From: Candidatus Pantoea deserta
Lineage (GTDB): Bacteria > Pseudomonadota > Gammaproteobacteria > Enterobacterales > Enterobacteriaceae
Assembly (NCBI RefSeq): GCF_003813865.1
Contig: NZ_RMVG01000008.1
Span: forward strand, 62,001-126,000
Direction: 5' to 3'
DNA: 64,000 nt
The position numbers were made by a program, and so were the translations under genes. Of the stretch, positions 19,348 through 30,687 are shown in pieces. Under the pieces are notes generated by a model that saw only the letters and a list, made by a program, of their open reading frames with translations, was not told the DNA's origin and ran no database searches. Each line of letters begins with the position of its first letter. The first letter of the stretch is position 1.

Positions 19348-20506
19348 TTCTGAGCGAGGAGCGGGTCGACGGCTTGCCGGCCGCCAGCGTGGTCAGGCGA
19401 CGCCACAGCCACTCAAGCGGTCCCTGCGGGAAAAACCGCAGCCAGAGGGTAGAGAAAAGGAGGTTAATCAGCCAGATAGCCGGAACAAACGCCAGCAGTT
19501 GCAGGCGGTCGAAACGCATAAAGAGGTCAAAGCGGTAAAACAGCGTGGTGCAAATCAGCGTCTGCAACAGGTAATTACTCAGCGCCATGCGGCCAACGCA
19601 CTGGATAGCATGGCTAAAACGCCAGCGCGCCAGCTGCGGCCAGAATCCCAGTATCGCCGCCGCGTAGCCCAGACTGATAAAAGGGCTGGCGAGATCGCGC
19701 GGCACCTGCAAATAAAAGCCGCTCCAGCGAAACGACCAGTGCAGCATCCACTGCGACACCACGCCCGATAAGGCGATCGCATAGCCCACCGCCAGCAGCA
19801 GCGCGGCGCAGCGCCGGTAGTGCGCGAGCGGATAATCACCGGTTAGCCAGCCAGAGCGCAGCAGCGCCGCGCCCATCATCATCAGCCCCGCCAGCTGCCA
19901 GCCATACTGCGACGCCAGCGCCATCAGGCTGGAAGAGAGGTGATCGAGTCGGTTATCTACCGCTTCCCATCCTCCGGCCAGCTTCCAGAAGCGTTCATAC
20001 TCCAGTTCGGCTGCGCCGGGCAGCCATGAGCCGCTGGGTTCAGGATCGGAGATAGCGCCGAAGATCAGCAGCACGCCGCAGCCCATCAGATAGAGCAGCG
20101 CGCCCGTATGAAACAGGCTGCGCGTCGAGGGCGCGTCGCGCAGCATGCGCCAGACAATCAGGCCCACGATGGCATAATCGAGCAGGATGTCCCCTTCCCA
20201 CATCGCCACGGCGTGAAACAGGCCGATCAGCGCCAGCAGCGTCAGGCGCGCCGACAGCCAGCGGCTGCCGCGCGGTAGCTGCATCTGTAAGCCCGCGCCG
20301 AACAGCAGAGCAAAAAGGGTCAGAAATTTCAGCTGCGCCAGCGTATCCAGCACCGCCCAGGTCCATACCTCATCGCGGGCGGGATCGCCCTGCCAGGCAG
20401 GATTAAGATAGGCGGCGGAAGGTAAGGCGAAGCCAACGATATTAAGCAACAGAATGCCGAGAATGGCGCAGCCGCGAATAAAATCCAGCGCTGGATAACG
20501 TTGCAT
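19343..20506 (-). CDS. yeiB: DUF418 inner-membrane protein YeiB
   Basis: 387 aa, close to E. coli YeiB (385), with about ten membrane segments. The opening PALDFIRGCAILGILLLNI resembles membrane acyltransferase-like heparan-alpha-glucosaminide (DUF1624/DUF418) proteins, and the C-terminal third carries the DUF418 region (MALSNYLLQTLICTTLFY). Function is not established. It follows folE on the same strand, as in E. coli, separated by a GC-rich hairpin near 20530-20556. Confidence 0.92.
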   Translation of the reverse strand: MQRYPALDFIRGCAILGILLLNIVGFALPSAAYLNPAWQGDPARDEVWTWAVLDTLAQLKFLTLFALLFGAGLQMQLPRGSRWLSARLTLLALIGLFHAVAMWEGDILLDYAIVGLIVWRMLRDAPSTRSLFHTGALLYLMGCGVLLIFGAISDPEPSGSWLPGAAELEYERFWKLAGGWEAVDNRLDHLSSSLMALASQYGWQLAGLMMMGAALLRSGWLTGDYPLAHYRRCAALLLAVGYAIALSGVVSQWMLHWSFRWSGFYLQVPRDLASPFISLGYAAAILGFWPQLARWRFSHAIQCVGRMALSNYLLQTLICTTLFYRFDLFMRFDRLQLLAFVPAIWLINLLFSTLWLRFFPQGPLEWLWRRLTTLAAGKPSTRSSLRK

Positions 20507-20575
20507 ATCGATCCCTGTTGACGTGAGACGCCGCCGCCAGAAGCGGCAGGCGGCGGCTAAGGCTGACGGTAACCT

Positions 20576-21241
20576 TTAGATATGGCGCACCGCGCGCAGG
20601 AACTCCTGGCGGGTATTCTGGCTCGATTTAAACAGGCCGCCCAGAGACGTCGTCGTGGTTGCGCTGGTGGCGTCTTTCACGCCGCGCGCCTTGACGCAGT
20701 AGTGCACCGCATCGATAGAGACCGCGACGTTATTGGTGCCAAGCAGCGTTTGCAGCGCAACCAGCACCTGTTGAGTCAGGCGCTCCTGCACCTGCGGACG
20801 CTGGGCGAAGAACTGCACGATACGGTTAATCTTCGACAGGCCGATGACCTTCTCTTTCGGGATATAGGCCACCGTCGCTTTACCGTCGATAATAACAAAG
20901 TGGTGTTCACAGGTGCTGGTCAGCGTGATGTCGCGAACCGTCACCATCTCATCCACTTTCATCTTGTTTTCAATAACGGTAATTTTCGGGAAGTTGGCGT
21001 AATCCAGGCCAGAAAACACCTCATCCACATACATTTTGGCGATGCGATGCGGCGTCTCCATCAGGCTGTCATCCTCAAGATCCAGATTCAACAGCTGCAT
21101 GACCTCAGTCATGTGGCCGGCAATCAGGCGCTTACGGGTTTCATCATCCATTTCACGCGTCGGCGCGCGTAACGGCGTTTCCAGGCCTCGCGCCAGCAGC
21201 GCTTCGTGAACCAGGATTGCTTCCTGACTAAGGGTGCTCAT
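20576..21241 (-). CDS. folE: GTP cyclohydrolase I
   Basis: First step of tetrahydrofolate synthesis: GTP to 7,8-dihydroneopterin triphosphate; homodecamer. ATG 21241 gives 222 aa, equal to E. coli FolE, with GGAG nine bases upstream; in-frame ATG codons at 21250 and 21292 lack good spacing. The zinc ligands appear in TSTCEHHF (Cys and His) and HYCVKARG (Cys), with the active-site [13 protein letters not shown] stretch between them. Likely co-transcribed with yeiB. Confidence 0.98.
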   Translation of the reverse strand: MSTLSQEAILVHEALLARGLETPLRAPTREMDDETRKRLIAGHMTEVMQLLNLDLEDDSLMETPHRIAKMYVDEVFSGLDYANFPKITVIENKMKVDEMVTVRDITLTSTCEHHFVIIDGKATVAYIPKEKVIGLSKINRIVQFFAQRPQVQERLTQQVLVALQTLLGTNNVAVSIDAVHYCVKARGVKDATSATTTTSLGGLFKSSQNTRQEFLRAVRHI

Positions 21242-21363
21242 CGTACTCATCTCCGCAGGTGTAACGCCCGCCGGAGAGACCGGCGGGTTCAATTCCAGGC
21301 GCGTATTGTGAAGCTTTCCGTCAGGGTAATCCAGTAATCAATCCAATCGGCAATGAAAGCTTT

Positions 21364-22494
21364 TCATGACGATCGCCGCCAGACCAGCAGACCGCCAGCG
21401 GCCAGCCCCAGACCGGCAATCCACAGCGCAGGCTCCAGCCGATGCAGCAGCGCGGTTGAGAGCGATGACAGCACCGGTCCCACCAGCTGACCGACCGCAT
21501 AGCCGGTAGTAAGCAGGCCGGCCATATAGCGCGTATGCAGAGGCGCCAGCTCGCGCGCGTACGCCAGTGAAAGCTGCACCACGCAAAGGAACCCGCCCCC
21601 GACCAGCAGCGCGCCGATCAGCAGACCGCTAAAGCCCGACAGCCAGGCCGCCGCCACGACCCCCAGCGCCTGCGCCCAGAGCACCAGCGCCAGCCGCCGG
21701 TTGTTGCTGGAAAAGCCGCGCGTCAGGATGCCCAGCGCGATGCCCACTATCGACGCGCCGCCAAAGATCGGCCAGACAAACTGGGCAAAAACGCCATCGG
21801 GAAAGCGTGCCGCCGCCATCTGCGACAGAAAAGTCGCGGGCAAGATGTAGCCAAAACCGGCCAGGCTGTAGCTCAGCACCAGCCGTCGCAGATCCGGGGT
21901 CAGCACCAGCGGCTGCGGGGCCTGCTCAGGGCGATGCAGATCGCCGAGGCGGCGCGGCAGATTACGCGCGATAGCGGCGATAAACAGCAGCGCCAGCGCG
22001 CCATAAGCCGCCCACGCCAGCGCGGCGGAAGCCTGAAAGGCATGCAGCTGCACCGCCAGCAGACCGCTGATAAAAATCCCCGCGCCAGGTCCGGCGAACA
22101 CCGCCGCCGACAGGCCGGGACGACCATAGTGATACAGTTTTTCACTGCTCCAGGCGGCCACCAGCACCAGCGCGACGCCGCTGGCCCAGCCGATAAGAAA
22201 GCGCACCGCGCCGTGTAGCCAGGGGCCGCTGACGCAGGCGGAAAGCAGCGTCAGGATCACTGCGCCCCAGACGCCCAGCTGTAGGCGCAGCTCAACGTGG
22301 CGGCGCGCCCGCATCGCATCAAAAGAGCCGCACAGATAGCCGAGATAGTTGAGCGCCGCCACCAGGCTGGCGCTGGTCAGCGTCAGCTGACCGTCATGTA
22401 TCATTAACGGCACCTGCGGCGTAAAGGCAAAACGTCCTATCCCCATCACCACAACCAGCGCCAGAAAGGCGCTAATCGCCACGCGAAAAGCCAT
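21364..22494 (-). CDS. YbfB/YjiJ-type MFS transporter
   Basis: 376 aa, about 12 hydrophobic segments, of the small MFS group found near LysR regulators. The conserved N-terminal GIGRFAFTPQVPLM, the LNYLGYLCGSF loop and the central FGYILPATFLSQMA are all typical. The substrate is unknown. The 105-bp divergent spacing from a LysR gene suggests the regulator controls this transporter. Confidence 0.85.
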   Translation of the reverse strand: MAFRVAISAFLALVVVMGIGRFAFTPQVPLMIHDGQLTLTSASLVAALNYLGYLCGSFDAMRARRHVELRLQLGVWGAVILTLLSACVSGPWLHGAVRFLIGWASGVALVLVAAWSSEKLYHYGRPGLSAAVFAGPGAGIFISGLLAVQLHAFQASAALAWAAYGALALLFIAAIARNLPRRLGDLHRPEQAPQPLVLTPDLRRLVLSYSLAGFGYILPATFLSQMAAARFPDGVFAQFVWPIFGGASIVGIALGILTRGFSSNNRRLALVLWAQALGVVAAAWLSGFSGLLIGALLVGGGFLCVVQLSLAYARELAPLHTRYMAGLLTTGYAVGQLVGPVLSSLSTALLHRLEPALWIAGLGLAAGGLLVWRRSS

Positions 22495-22599
22495 GTCCCT
22501 ACTCCTGCATTTTTATTATCGCTTGCTTATACCATGCCAGCTGATTAAACTCACGAAAACTGAATAATTCACATCAAGTTGTTTACGAGAAGAGAACAT

Positions 22600-24725
<2,126 letters not shown>

Positions 24726-24736
24726 TCGGAGGCGAT

Positions 24737-25579
24737 ATGGCATCCACGCTGGAACTGCTGGAAGAACACCGGATGTTTGGCGGCTGGCAGCAACGCTGGC
24801 GTCATCAGTCAGCCGTGCTGAACTGCCCGATGACCTTCAGCATCTTTTTACCCAATCCCAAAGGCGACATGCCGCCGCCTGCGGTGTGGTTTTTAGCCGG
24901 ACTGACCTGTACGGACGAGAACTTCAGCACCAAAGCCGGGGCGCAGCGCGTCGCGGCGGAGCTGGGCCTGGTACTGATTATGCCGGACACCAGCCCGCGC
25001 GGCGAGGCGGTCGCCAATGACGAGGGTTACGATCTCGGTCAGGGCGCGAGTTTCTATCTCAACGCGACCCAGGCCCCCTGGTCGGCGCACTATCGTATGT
25101 TCGACTACCTGAGCCAGGAGTTGCCAGCGCTGGTCGCTGACAACTTCAGCATCAGCGAGCGTCAGTCGATTATGGGGCATTCGATGGGTGGACACGGCGC
25201 GCTGATGCTGGCGCTGCGCCTCGGCAATCGCTTTGCCTCAGCGTCGGCGTTCGCGCCCATCGTTAATCCCTGTGAAGTGCCCTGGGGGCAAAAAGCCTTC
25301 AGCGCCTACCTGGGCGACGATCGCGCGGCCTGGCGCGGCTATGACAGCTGCGCGCTGATGCGCGAAGTGCAGGAACGTCTGCCGATCCTGATCGATCAGG
25401 GCGATAGCGATCAGTTCCTGGCGGATCAGCTTCAGCCGGAGCGGCTGGACAGGGTAGCAAAAGAGGTGGGATTCCCGCTGACGCTGCGCGTGCAGCCTGG
25501 CTATGACCACAGCTACTACTTCATTGCGACCTTCGTTGAGGATCATCTGCGCTTCCATGCGCAGCATCTGCTGGTGTAG
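24737..25579 (+). CDS. fghA: S-formylglutathione hydrolase
   Basis: Hydrolyses S-formylglutathione to formate and glutathione, completing formaldehyde detoxification begun by FrmA. It has 280 aa with the esterase-D alpha/beta-hydrolase fold: [11 protein letters not shown] oxyanion region, nucleophile serine in [11 protein letters not shown], and catalytic His in PGYDHSYYF. It may correspond to E. coli FrmB or YeiG (both are close relatives); operon position favours the FrmB role, genome position the YeiG locus. Confidence 0.95.
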   Translation: MASTLELLEEHRMFGGWQQRWRHQSAVLNCPMTFSIFLPNPKGDMPPPAVWFLAGLTCTDENFSTKAGAQRVAAELGLVLIMPDTSPRGEAVANDEGYDLGQGASFYLNATQAPWSAHYRMFDYLSQELPALVADNFSISERQSIMGHSMGGHGALMLALRLGNRFASASAFAPIVNPCEVPWGQKAFSAYLGDDRAAWRGYDSCALMREVQERLPILIDQGDSDQFLADQLQPERLDRVAKEVGFPLTLRVQPGYDHSYYFIATFVEDHLRFHAQHLLV

Positions 25580-25583
25580 AACA

Positions 25584-25615
25584 TTCAGGGCCGCGATGCG
25601 GCCCTGAACTTTTTG
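25584..25615 (+). terminator. Rho-independent terminator of frmA-fghA
   Basis: TTCAGGGCCGC and GCGGCCCTGAA form a perfect 11-bp stem with a GAT loop, followed by CTTTTTG. Confidence 0.92.
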
Positions 25616-25670
25616 TAAAGCGCACCAGCGGCAAGCACAGCGCGCATACGGCTGGCATGGCGCGATCGCA

Positions 25671-25735
25671 AAAACGGCATCTCGTCCCGCACATCTTTAT
25701 GCGGGACGCTTTGCTCTTCGGACCCGGTCAGTCGC
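25671..25735 (-). repeat. Dispersed intergenic repeat, shortened copy D
   Basis: Read on the minus strand: GGGTCCGAAGAGCAAAGCGT (compare copy A GGGACCGAAGCGCAAAGCGT), then a hairpin GTCCCGCA/TGCGGGAC (25684-25707), then TGCGGGACGAGATGCC (compare copy B). Its hairpin could also act as the 3' end of the leftward iron-transport transcript. Confidence 0.55.
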
Positions 25736-25748
25736 GGGCGCGCGCTGC

Positions 25749-26537
25749 TTAAACCAGCGCCGAGTCGGCCAGCCCGTCGATCATCACCTGCGGCATCCCC
25801 TGCGAGCAGCGCTCAATACGCCCTCTTACGCCGTACACCTGCGCCAGCGTTTCCGGCGTGATCACCTTGTCCGGCGCGCCGTCGGCGATCGGCGCGCCCT
25901 CTTTCAACATCAGCGCATGATGCGCATGGCGTAGCGCGATATTAATGTCATGCACCACTACCACGGTGACGATATTGCGCTGCGCCGTTTCACGCCGCAC
26001 CAGATCCATCACGTGAAACTGGTAGTTGAGATCCAGCGCGCTCAGCGGCTCATCCAGCAGCAGCAGTTCCGGGCGACGGATCAGCGACTGCGCCAGCCCA
26101 ACCAGCTGCTTCTGGCCGCCGGAGAGCTGATCGAGATAGCGCATCGCCAGGTGTGAAATGCCGAGCTGCTCCAGCAGATACATCACCTCTGCTTCGCTGG
26201 CCGCGTTATGCAGGCCGCCAGAGGCGCGCTGCGCCACGATAATGGATTCCAGCACATGCAGATGCACGCCCGCAGGCAGCGACTGCGGCAGGTAAACCAC
26301 GCGCTGAGCGCGGCGGGCGAACGGCTGCTGCATCAGCTCTTCGCCGTTCAGCCACAGTTCGCCCTGCCCTTTATTCAGTCCAGCCAGCGCGCGCAGCAGC
26401 GTCGATTTGCCGCAGCCGTTGGGACCCAGCAGCACGGTAATCTTGCCGCGCGGCAGCAGAGCGACGTTGAGATCCTCAATGACTTTGCGTTTCGGATAGC
26501 CCGTCGTGAAGTGCTTAAGCGTCAGCCCCTGACTCAT
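25749..26537 (-). CDS. Iron-siderophore ABC transporter ATP-binding protein (FepC/FecE type)
   Basis: 262-aa ABC ATPase of the iron-chelate/cobalamin class: Walker A GPNGCGKST, Q-loop near VVYLPQSL, signature LSGGQKQLV, Walker B LLLLDEPLSALD and switch His in VVVVHDIN. The true start is ATG 26537 inside a longer open frame, since it overlaps the upstream permease by 4 nt (ATGA) and gives the family length. It energises uptake through the FecCD-type permease encoded just upstream. Confidence 0.93.
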   Translation of the reverse strand: MSQGLTLKHFTTGYPKRKVIEDLNVALLPRGKITVLLGPNGCGKSTLLRALAGLNKGQGELWLNGEELMQQPFARRAQRVVYLPQSLPAGVHLHVLESIIVAQRASGGLHNAASEAEVMYLLEQLGISHLAMRYLDQLSGGQKQLVGLAQSLIRRPELLLLDEPLSALDLNYQFHVMDLVRRETAQRNIVTVVVVHDINIALRHAHHALMLKEGAPIADGAPDKVITPETLAQVYGVRGRIERCSQGMPQVMIDGLADSALV

Positions 26538-27592
26538 ACATTCCCCCGATGACGCAGAATAATACTCAGGAAGAACGGCACGCCGACCAGCGAAGTGACG
26601 ATCCCGACCGGGATAATCACGCCGGGGATCAGGTTCTTCGAGGCGACCGACGCCATCGACAGCACCAGCGCGCCGGTCAGGGCGCTGGCAGGCAGATAGT
26701 AGCGATGGTCTTCGCCAAACATCATGCGGGCGATATGCGGCGCCACCAGTCCGATAAAGCCGATAGGTCCGACGAAAGCCACCGCCAGCGCGGAGAGGAT
26801 ACTGATGCGCAGCAGCGTCGCAAGACGCAGGCGACGCACGTCGATGCCGAAACTCACCGCGCGATCTTCGCCGAGGCGCAGCGCGGTCAGCTTCCAGCTG
26901 CTGAGCAGCGAAAAAGGCAGCAGTAGCGCAAAGGCCGCGCTCAGCACGCCCAGCTTCTCCCATGAGGCGCGCGCCAGGCTGCCCATGGTCCAGAACACCA
27001 GCCCCTGCAAGGTATCTTCGCTGGCGATAAACTGCATCATCGACACCAGCGCGTTAAAGGTGAACACCAGCGCAATGCCGAACAGCACCACGCCGGAGGT
27101 GGAAACCCGCGTCCAGCGCGTCACGCCGTCCAGCATCAGCGCGGCAAACAGCGCAAAAACAAAGGCGTTGGCGGATATCAGCCACTGATCCGGCACGCCG
27201 GGAATGCCGATGCCAAGAATAATCGCCAGCGCCGCGCCAAAGGCCGCCGCCGACGAGACGCCAAGGGTAAAGGGACTGGCGAGAGGGTTGTTGAGGATGG
27301 TCTGCATCTCGGCGCCTGCCAGCCCAAGACAACATCCCACCACGACCGCCATCAGCGCATAGGGTAAACGAATGTCCCAGACGATAACGCGCGTTCCGGC
27401 GTCAACCGCCGCGGGATGAAGCAGCGACTGCCACAGGGTCGGCAGCGAAAGTCCGGCCGGGCCAAGGGTAAAGTCCAGCACCAGCGAGGCGACAATCGCC
27501 AGCGCCAGTACGGCGATCATCAGCATGCGACGACGCAATACCTGCTGATAGCGGCCCATTGCGCTCTGCGCGGGCAGTGTAGAGTCCGTCAT
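26534..27592 (-). CDS. FecCD-family iron-siderophore ABC transporter permease
   Basis: 352 aa, about ten membrane helices. It shows FecCD-family motifs in VVGCCLGLAGAEMQTILNNPLASPFTLGVSSAAAFGA-region, GFIGLVAPHIARM and the LPASALTGALVL stretch. ATG 27592 is preferred (AGG six bases upstream); an in-frame start at 27634 would add residues unlike the family. A Fur-type box lies just upstream. A single permease gene implies a homodimer, and no substrate-binding protein gene is adjacent. Confidence 0.92.
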   Translation of the reverse strand: MTDSTLPAQSAMGRYQQVLRRRMLMIAVLALAIVASLVLDFTLGPAGLSLPTLWQSLLHPAAVDAGTRVIVWDIRLPYALMAVVVGCCLGLAGAEMQTILNNPLASPFTLGVSSAAAFGAALAIILGIGIPGVPDQWLISANAFVFALFAALMLDGVTRWTRVSTSGVVLFGIALVFTFNALVSMMQFIASEDTLQGLVFWTMGSLARASWEKLGVLSAAFALLLPFSLLSSWKLTALRLGEDRAVSFGIDVRRLRLATLLRISILSALAVAFVGPIGFIGLVAPHIARMMFGEDHRYYLPASALTGALVLSMASVASKNLIPGVIIPVGIVTSLVGVPFFLSIILRHRGNV

Positions 27593-27641
27593 AAAAAGCC
27601 TGTCTAAAGGGTTCGATCGAAAACGCTGCAACAATAGAGCA

Positions 27642-27660
27642 GATGATAATAATTATCAAT
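27642..27660 (-). promoter_or_regulatory. Fur box upstream of the FecCD/FepC-type operon
   Basis: The 19-mer GATGATAATAATTATCAAT agrees with the Fur consensus (GATAATGATAATCATTATC) at 13 of 19 positions by my count, centred about 60 bp before the permease start. Iron repression is the expected regulation. Confidence 0.75.
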
Positions 27661-27690
27661 TCTTCAACTTAAACAAACCGGCTCTGCAAC

Positions 27691-27718
27691 AAAAAAAGCG
27701 CGGCCAGGCCGCGCTTTT
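27691..27718 (-). terminator. Terminator of lysP (bidirectional form)
   Basis: AAAAGCGCGGCC and GGCCGCGCTTTT form a 12-bp stem around one A, flanked by A- and T-runs. It ends leftward lysP transcripts 17 bp after the stop codon. Confidence 0.9.
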
Positions 27719-27734
27719 CATTCTGTTCGACGGC

Positions 27735-29201
27735 TTACTCTTTATGCGTCGGAAATTCCATCTCGCTGTATTTCACAAAACGCGTTCCGCGCGTCAGCTT
27801 GTAACCCATCCAGATAAGCAAAAACAGCGGAATACCGATATAGGTTGCGGCCACGCCGTACCAGTCGATGCTGTCGTTAAGGAATGCCTGATAGTTCTGA
27901 CCCAGCGTAATGATCAGACAGAGCACGAAGGCGAAAACAGGCCCTACCGGAAAAAAGCCCGACCGGTACGGCAGATCGCTCAGGCTATGGCCCTGCGCAA
28001 CGTAGCCGCGGCGGAAACGATAGTGGCTGATGGCGATCCCCAGCCAGGCGATAAAGCCGGTCATACCTGAGGTATTCAGCAGCCACAGATAAACTTCCTG
28101 ATTGCCAAATTTTGAGGTCAGGAAGCAGAGCGCGGCCACCACCGTGGTGGCGATCAGCGCGTTGCGCGGCACCCCGCCCTTCGACAGCTTCGCGAAGATG
28201 CGCGGCGCTTTGCCTTCGCTCGCCAGGTTGTACAGCATACGCGTCGAGGCATACATGCCGGAGTTGCCCGCCGACAATACCGCCGTCAGGATCACCGCAT
28301 TCATCACCGCCGCCGCCGACAGCAGGCCTGCGTTCTGGAATACCAGCGTAAAGGGGCTGACGCTGATGTCGGTGACATCGTTATGCAGCAGCTGCGGATC
28401 GGTATACGGCAGGATCAGACTGATAATCAGAATGGCGAAGATATAGAACAGCAGAATACGCCAGAACACCTGACGCACCGCGCGCGGAATATTTTTTGCC
28501 GGATCTTCTGATTCGCCCGCCGCGATGCCGATCAGTTCAGTTCCCTGGAACGAGAAGCCGACAATCATCGCCACGCCGATCATCGCGGCAAAGCCTCCGG
28601 CGAAGGGCGCGTCGCCCACCTGCCAGTTTTGCCAGCCAGCGTGCTCGCCGCCGCGGAAAATGCCGAGGATCATCAGCACGCCGACCACGATAAAGATAAT
28701 CACGGTGGCGACCTTAATCAGTGAGAACCAGTATTCCGCTTCGCCGAAGCCTTTCACGGAGATGAAGTTGAGCAGGAACATCAGACCGAGGAACAGCGCG
28801 CTCCAGATCCAGCCCGGCGTGTCAGGGAACCAGTAATTCATCACCAGCTGTGAGGCCACCAGATCCACCGCGATAGTCACCGCCCAGTTGTACCAGTAGT
28901 TCCAGCCCAGGGCGAAGCCGAAGCCTTCTTCCACATATTTCGAACCGTAGGTGGCGAAAGAGCCGGAAACCGGCATAAAAGCCGCCAGCTCGCCAAGGCT
29001 GGTCATCAGAAAGTAGACCATCAGGCCAATCAGCGCGTAGGAGAGCAGCGCGCCGCCCGGTCCCGCCTGAGAGATGGTGGCACCCGATGCCACAAAAAGG
29101 CCGGTGCCAATCGATCCGCCAATGGCGATCATCGTCAGGTGACGCGCCTTTAACTCGCGTCGTAACGCAGGTTGTTGTGTTGTATTTGTGTCGTTCTGCA
29201 T
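27735..29201 (-). CDS. lysP: Lysine-specific permease
   Basis: Inner-membrane lysine:H+ symporter that in E. coli also modulates CadC. It has 488 aa (E. coli 489) with 12 hydrophobic segments of the amino-acid/polyamine/organocation superfamily. The N-terminus carries ELKARHLTMIAIGGSIGTGL and ISQAGPGGALLSYAL, and GFSFQGTELIGIAAGESEDP lies in the middle. Downstream orientation relative to yeiE is conserved in E. coli. Confidence 0.96.
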   Translation of the reverse strand: MQNDTNTTQQPALRRELKARHLTMIAIGGSIGTGLFVASGATISQAGPGGALLSYALIGLMVYFLMTSLGELAAFMPVSGSFATYGSKYVEEGFGFALGWNYWYNWAVTIAVDLVASQLVMNYWFPDTPGWIWSALFLGLMFLLNFISVKGFGEAEYWFSLIKVATVIIFIVVGVLMILGIFRGGEHAGWQNWQVGDAPFAGGFAAMIGVAMIVGFSFQGTELIGIAAGESEDPAKNIPRAVRQVFWRILLFYIFAILIISLILPYTDPQLLHNDVTDISVSPFTLVFQNAGLLSAAAVMNAVILTAVLSAGNSGMYASTRMLYNLASEGKAPRIFAKLSKGGVPRNALIATTVVAALCFLTSKFGNQEVYLWLLNTSGMTGFIAWLGIAISHYRFRRGYVAQGHSLSDLPYRSGFFPVGPVFAFVLCLIITLGQNYQAFLNDSIDWYGVAATYIGIPLFLLIWMGYKLTRGTRFVKYSEMEFPTHKE

Positions 29202-29330
29202 GTGTAAACACTAGGCTCGCTAAAAATGAGGCGCGATTGTAGCAATTCACCCTGCTCTGTATAGCACTGACGCCCTGTTATTAGTTACCTTCATAATCGC
29301 CACTGAATTATAAGCAAAAACCTTTTGCCG

Positions 29331-30197
29331 CTACTCGCGGCAGTAGGAAAGAAAGCGGTTGAGCGCTCTGGAAAGGTGCTTTTGCCGGTGATGAATGCGA
29401 TAGAGAGTACGCGTCAGGCGCGGCAGCGGCAGAGTCAGTTCCACTAAGGTGCCCGCCTCCAGCAGATCGGCGATAACGCGACGCGACAGGCAGCTGATCC
29501 CCATATTGTGCCGTACCGCATGTTTGATCGCCTCGGAATTACCCAGCTCCATGCCCAGCTGAAAGCTGGGCAGATGCGACAGCAGCAGATAATCGACAAT
29601 TTCTCGCGTGCCGGATCCGCGTTCGCGCAGGATCCAGGGCGCATGGCCCAGGCTCTCCAGCGTCACTGGCTGGCGCAAAATCGCGGCGTCCGGCGCGGCG
29701 AAGACCACCAGCTCATCCTCCAGCCAGGCTTCGCTCACCAGTTCCGTCATATGACAGGGACCTTCGATCAGGCCGACATCCACGCGAAAATCCGCCACCG
29801 CATTGATCACGTCCTGACTGTTGCCTACGCTCAGCTCCAGCGGCAGGTCGGGAAAGTCGCGGCGGTAGGCGGCGATCATGCCCGGCAGCAGATAATTGCC
29901 GATGGTGCTGCTGGCATAGATGCGGATTGCGCCATTGTCCTCTTTAAACAGCTGTTCGATTTCGCCTGCCTGTTCCAGCAGGCCAATCGCGCGCGGATAA
30001 AGCAGGCGCCCATGTTCATTCAGCGCCAGCCGCTTGCCGACGCGGTCAAACAACTGCACGCCAAGCTGGTTTTCCAGATCCGCCAGCGCCGCGCTCACCG
30101 CAGACTGTGAGAGCGCCAGCACCTGAGAGGCCTGGGTGGTCGAGCCGCTTTTCAGCACCTCGGTGAAGACTTCTATTTGCCGTAGCGTGATATGCAT
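29331..30197 (-). CDS. yeiE: LysR-family regulator YeiE
   Basis: 288 aa. The helix-turn-helix covers about 2-60 ([34 protein letters not shown]) and the effector domain opens with [18 protein letters not shown]. Sequence runs closely parallel to E. coli YeiE through the C-terminal [12 protein letters not shown]. YeiE has been linked to lysP/yeiH and, in related bacteria, to sulfite response and iron homeostasis; the genes lysP and yeiH flank it here. It lies nine bases after the YkvA-like gene on the same strand. Confidence 0.94.
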   Translation of the reverse strand: MHITLRQIEVFTEVLKSGSTTQASQVLALSQSAVSAALADLENQLGVQLFDRVGKRLALNEHGRLLYPRAIGLLEQAGEIEQLFKEDNGAIRIYASSTIGNYLLPGMIAAYRRDFPDLPLELSVGNSQDVINAVADFRVDVGLIEGPCHMTELVSEAWLEDELVVFAAPDAAILRQPVTLESLGHAPWILRERGSGTREIVDYLLLSHLPSFQLGMELGNSEAIKHAVRHNMGISCLSRRVIADLLEAGTLVELTLPLPRLTRTLYRIHHRQKHLSRALNRFLSYCRE

Positions 30198-30206
30198 AAC
30201 GCTTCC

Positions 30207-30590
30207 CTACATGGCATAGCGGTGTATGAGATAAACCAGCACCGCCAGCCAGATCGCCAACACCAGCACCAGGCCAAAGCCGCTGACCACTTTTTTGCCG
30301 CGCGCGCGCTGTACTTCGGCGCGCTCGGCGCTGCTGATGCGCACGTCGCGCGGCAGTAGCCGCAGCAGAAGCAGCACGCCGAGCGGAACAATAATCGCAT
30401 CGTCCAGCAGGCCGATAATGGGGATAAAATCGGGAATAAGATCGATGGGGCTAAGGGCATAGGCGACCAGCCCAAACGCCAGCAGCCTGAACCACCAGGG
30501 CGTGCGCGGATCGCGACAGGCGAACCACAGCGTCAGCACATCTTTTTTTATCAGGGCGGCCCAGCGGCGCAAACGGGCAAATAACATCAT
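30207..30590 (-). CDS. YkvA-family (DUF1232) membrane protein
   Basis: 127 aa. The DUF1232 core is plain: DPRTPWWFRLLAFGLVAYALSPIDLIPDFIPIIGLLDDAI, with the diagnostic SPIDLIPDFIP motif, then a second hydrophobic helix near the C-terminus (VLVLAIWLAVLVYLI). Function of the family is unknown. It is upstream of yeiE with 9 bp between them and probably co-transcribed; this gene is not next to yeiE in E. coli. Two adjacent ATG codons (30590 and 30587) are possible starts. Confidence 0.85.
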   Translation of the reverse strand: MMLFARLRRWAALIKKDVLTLWFACRDPRTPWWFRLLAFGLVAYALSPIDLIPDFIPIIGLLDDAIIVPLGVLLLLRLLPRDVRISSAERAEVQRARGKKVVSGFGLVLVLAIWLAVLVYLIHRYAM

Positions 30591-30687
30591 CCGGCCTTAT
30601 CGTTTAATCTGGTTAATTATAAATATATTATCAATTTCACTTTTAAGCCAGCGCGACGCATGCTTCTCTCAACATAAGGAGCGCATT

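Noticed and set aside
26538-26963. Upstream extension of the ATP-binding protein frame
   Set aside because: It runs inside the permease gene in another frame; ATG 26537 with ATGA overlap is the natural start.
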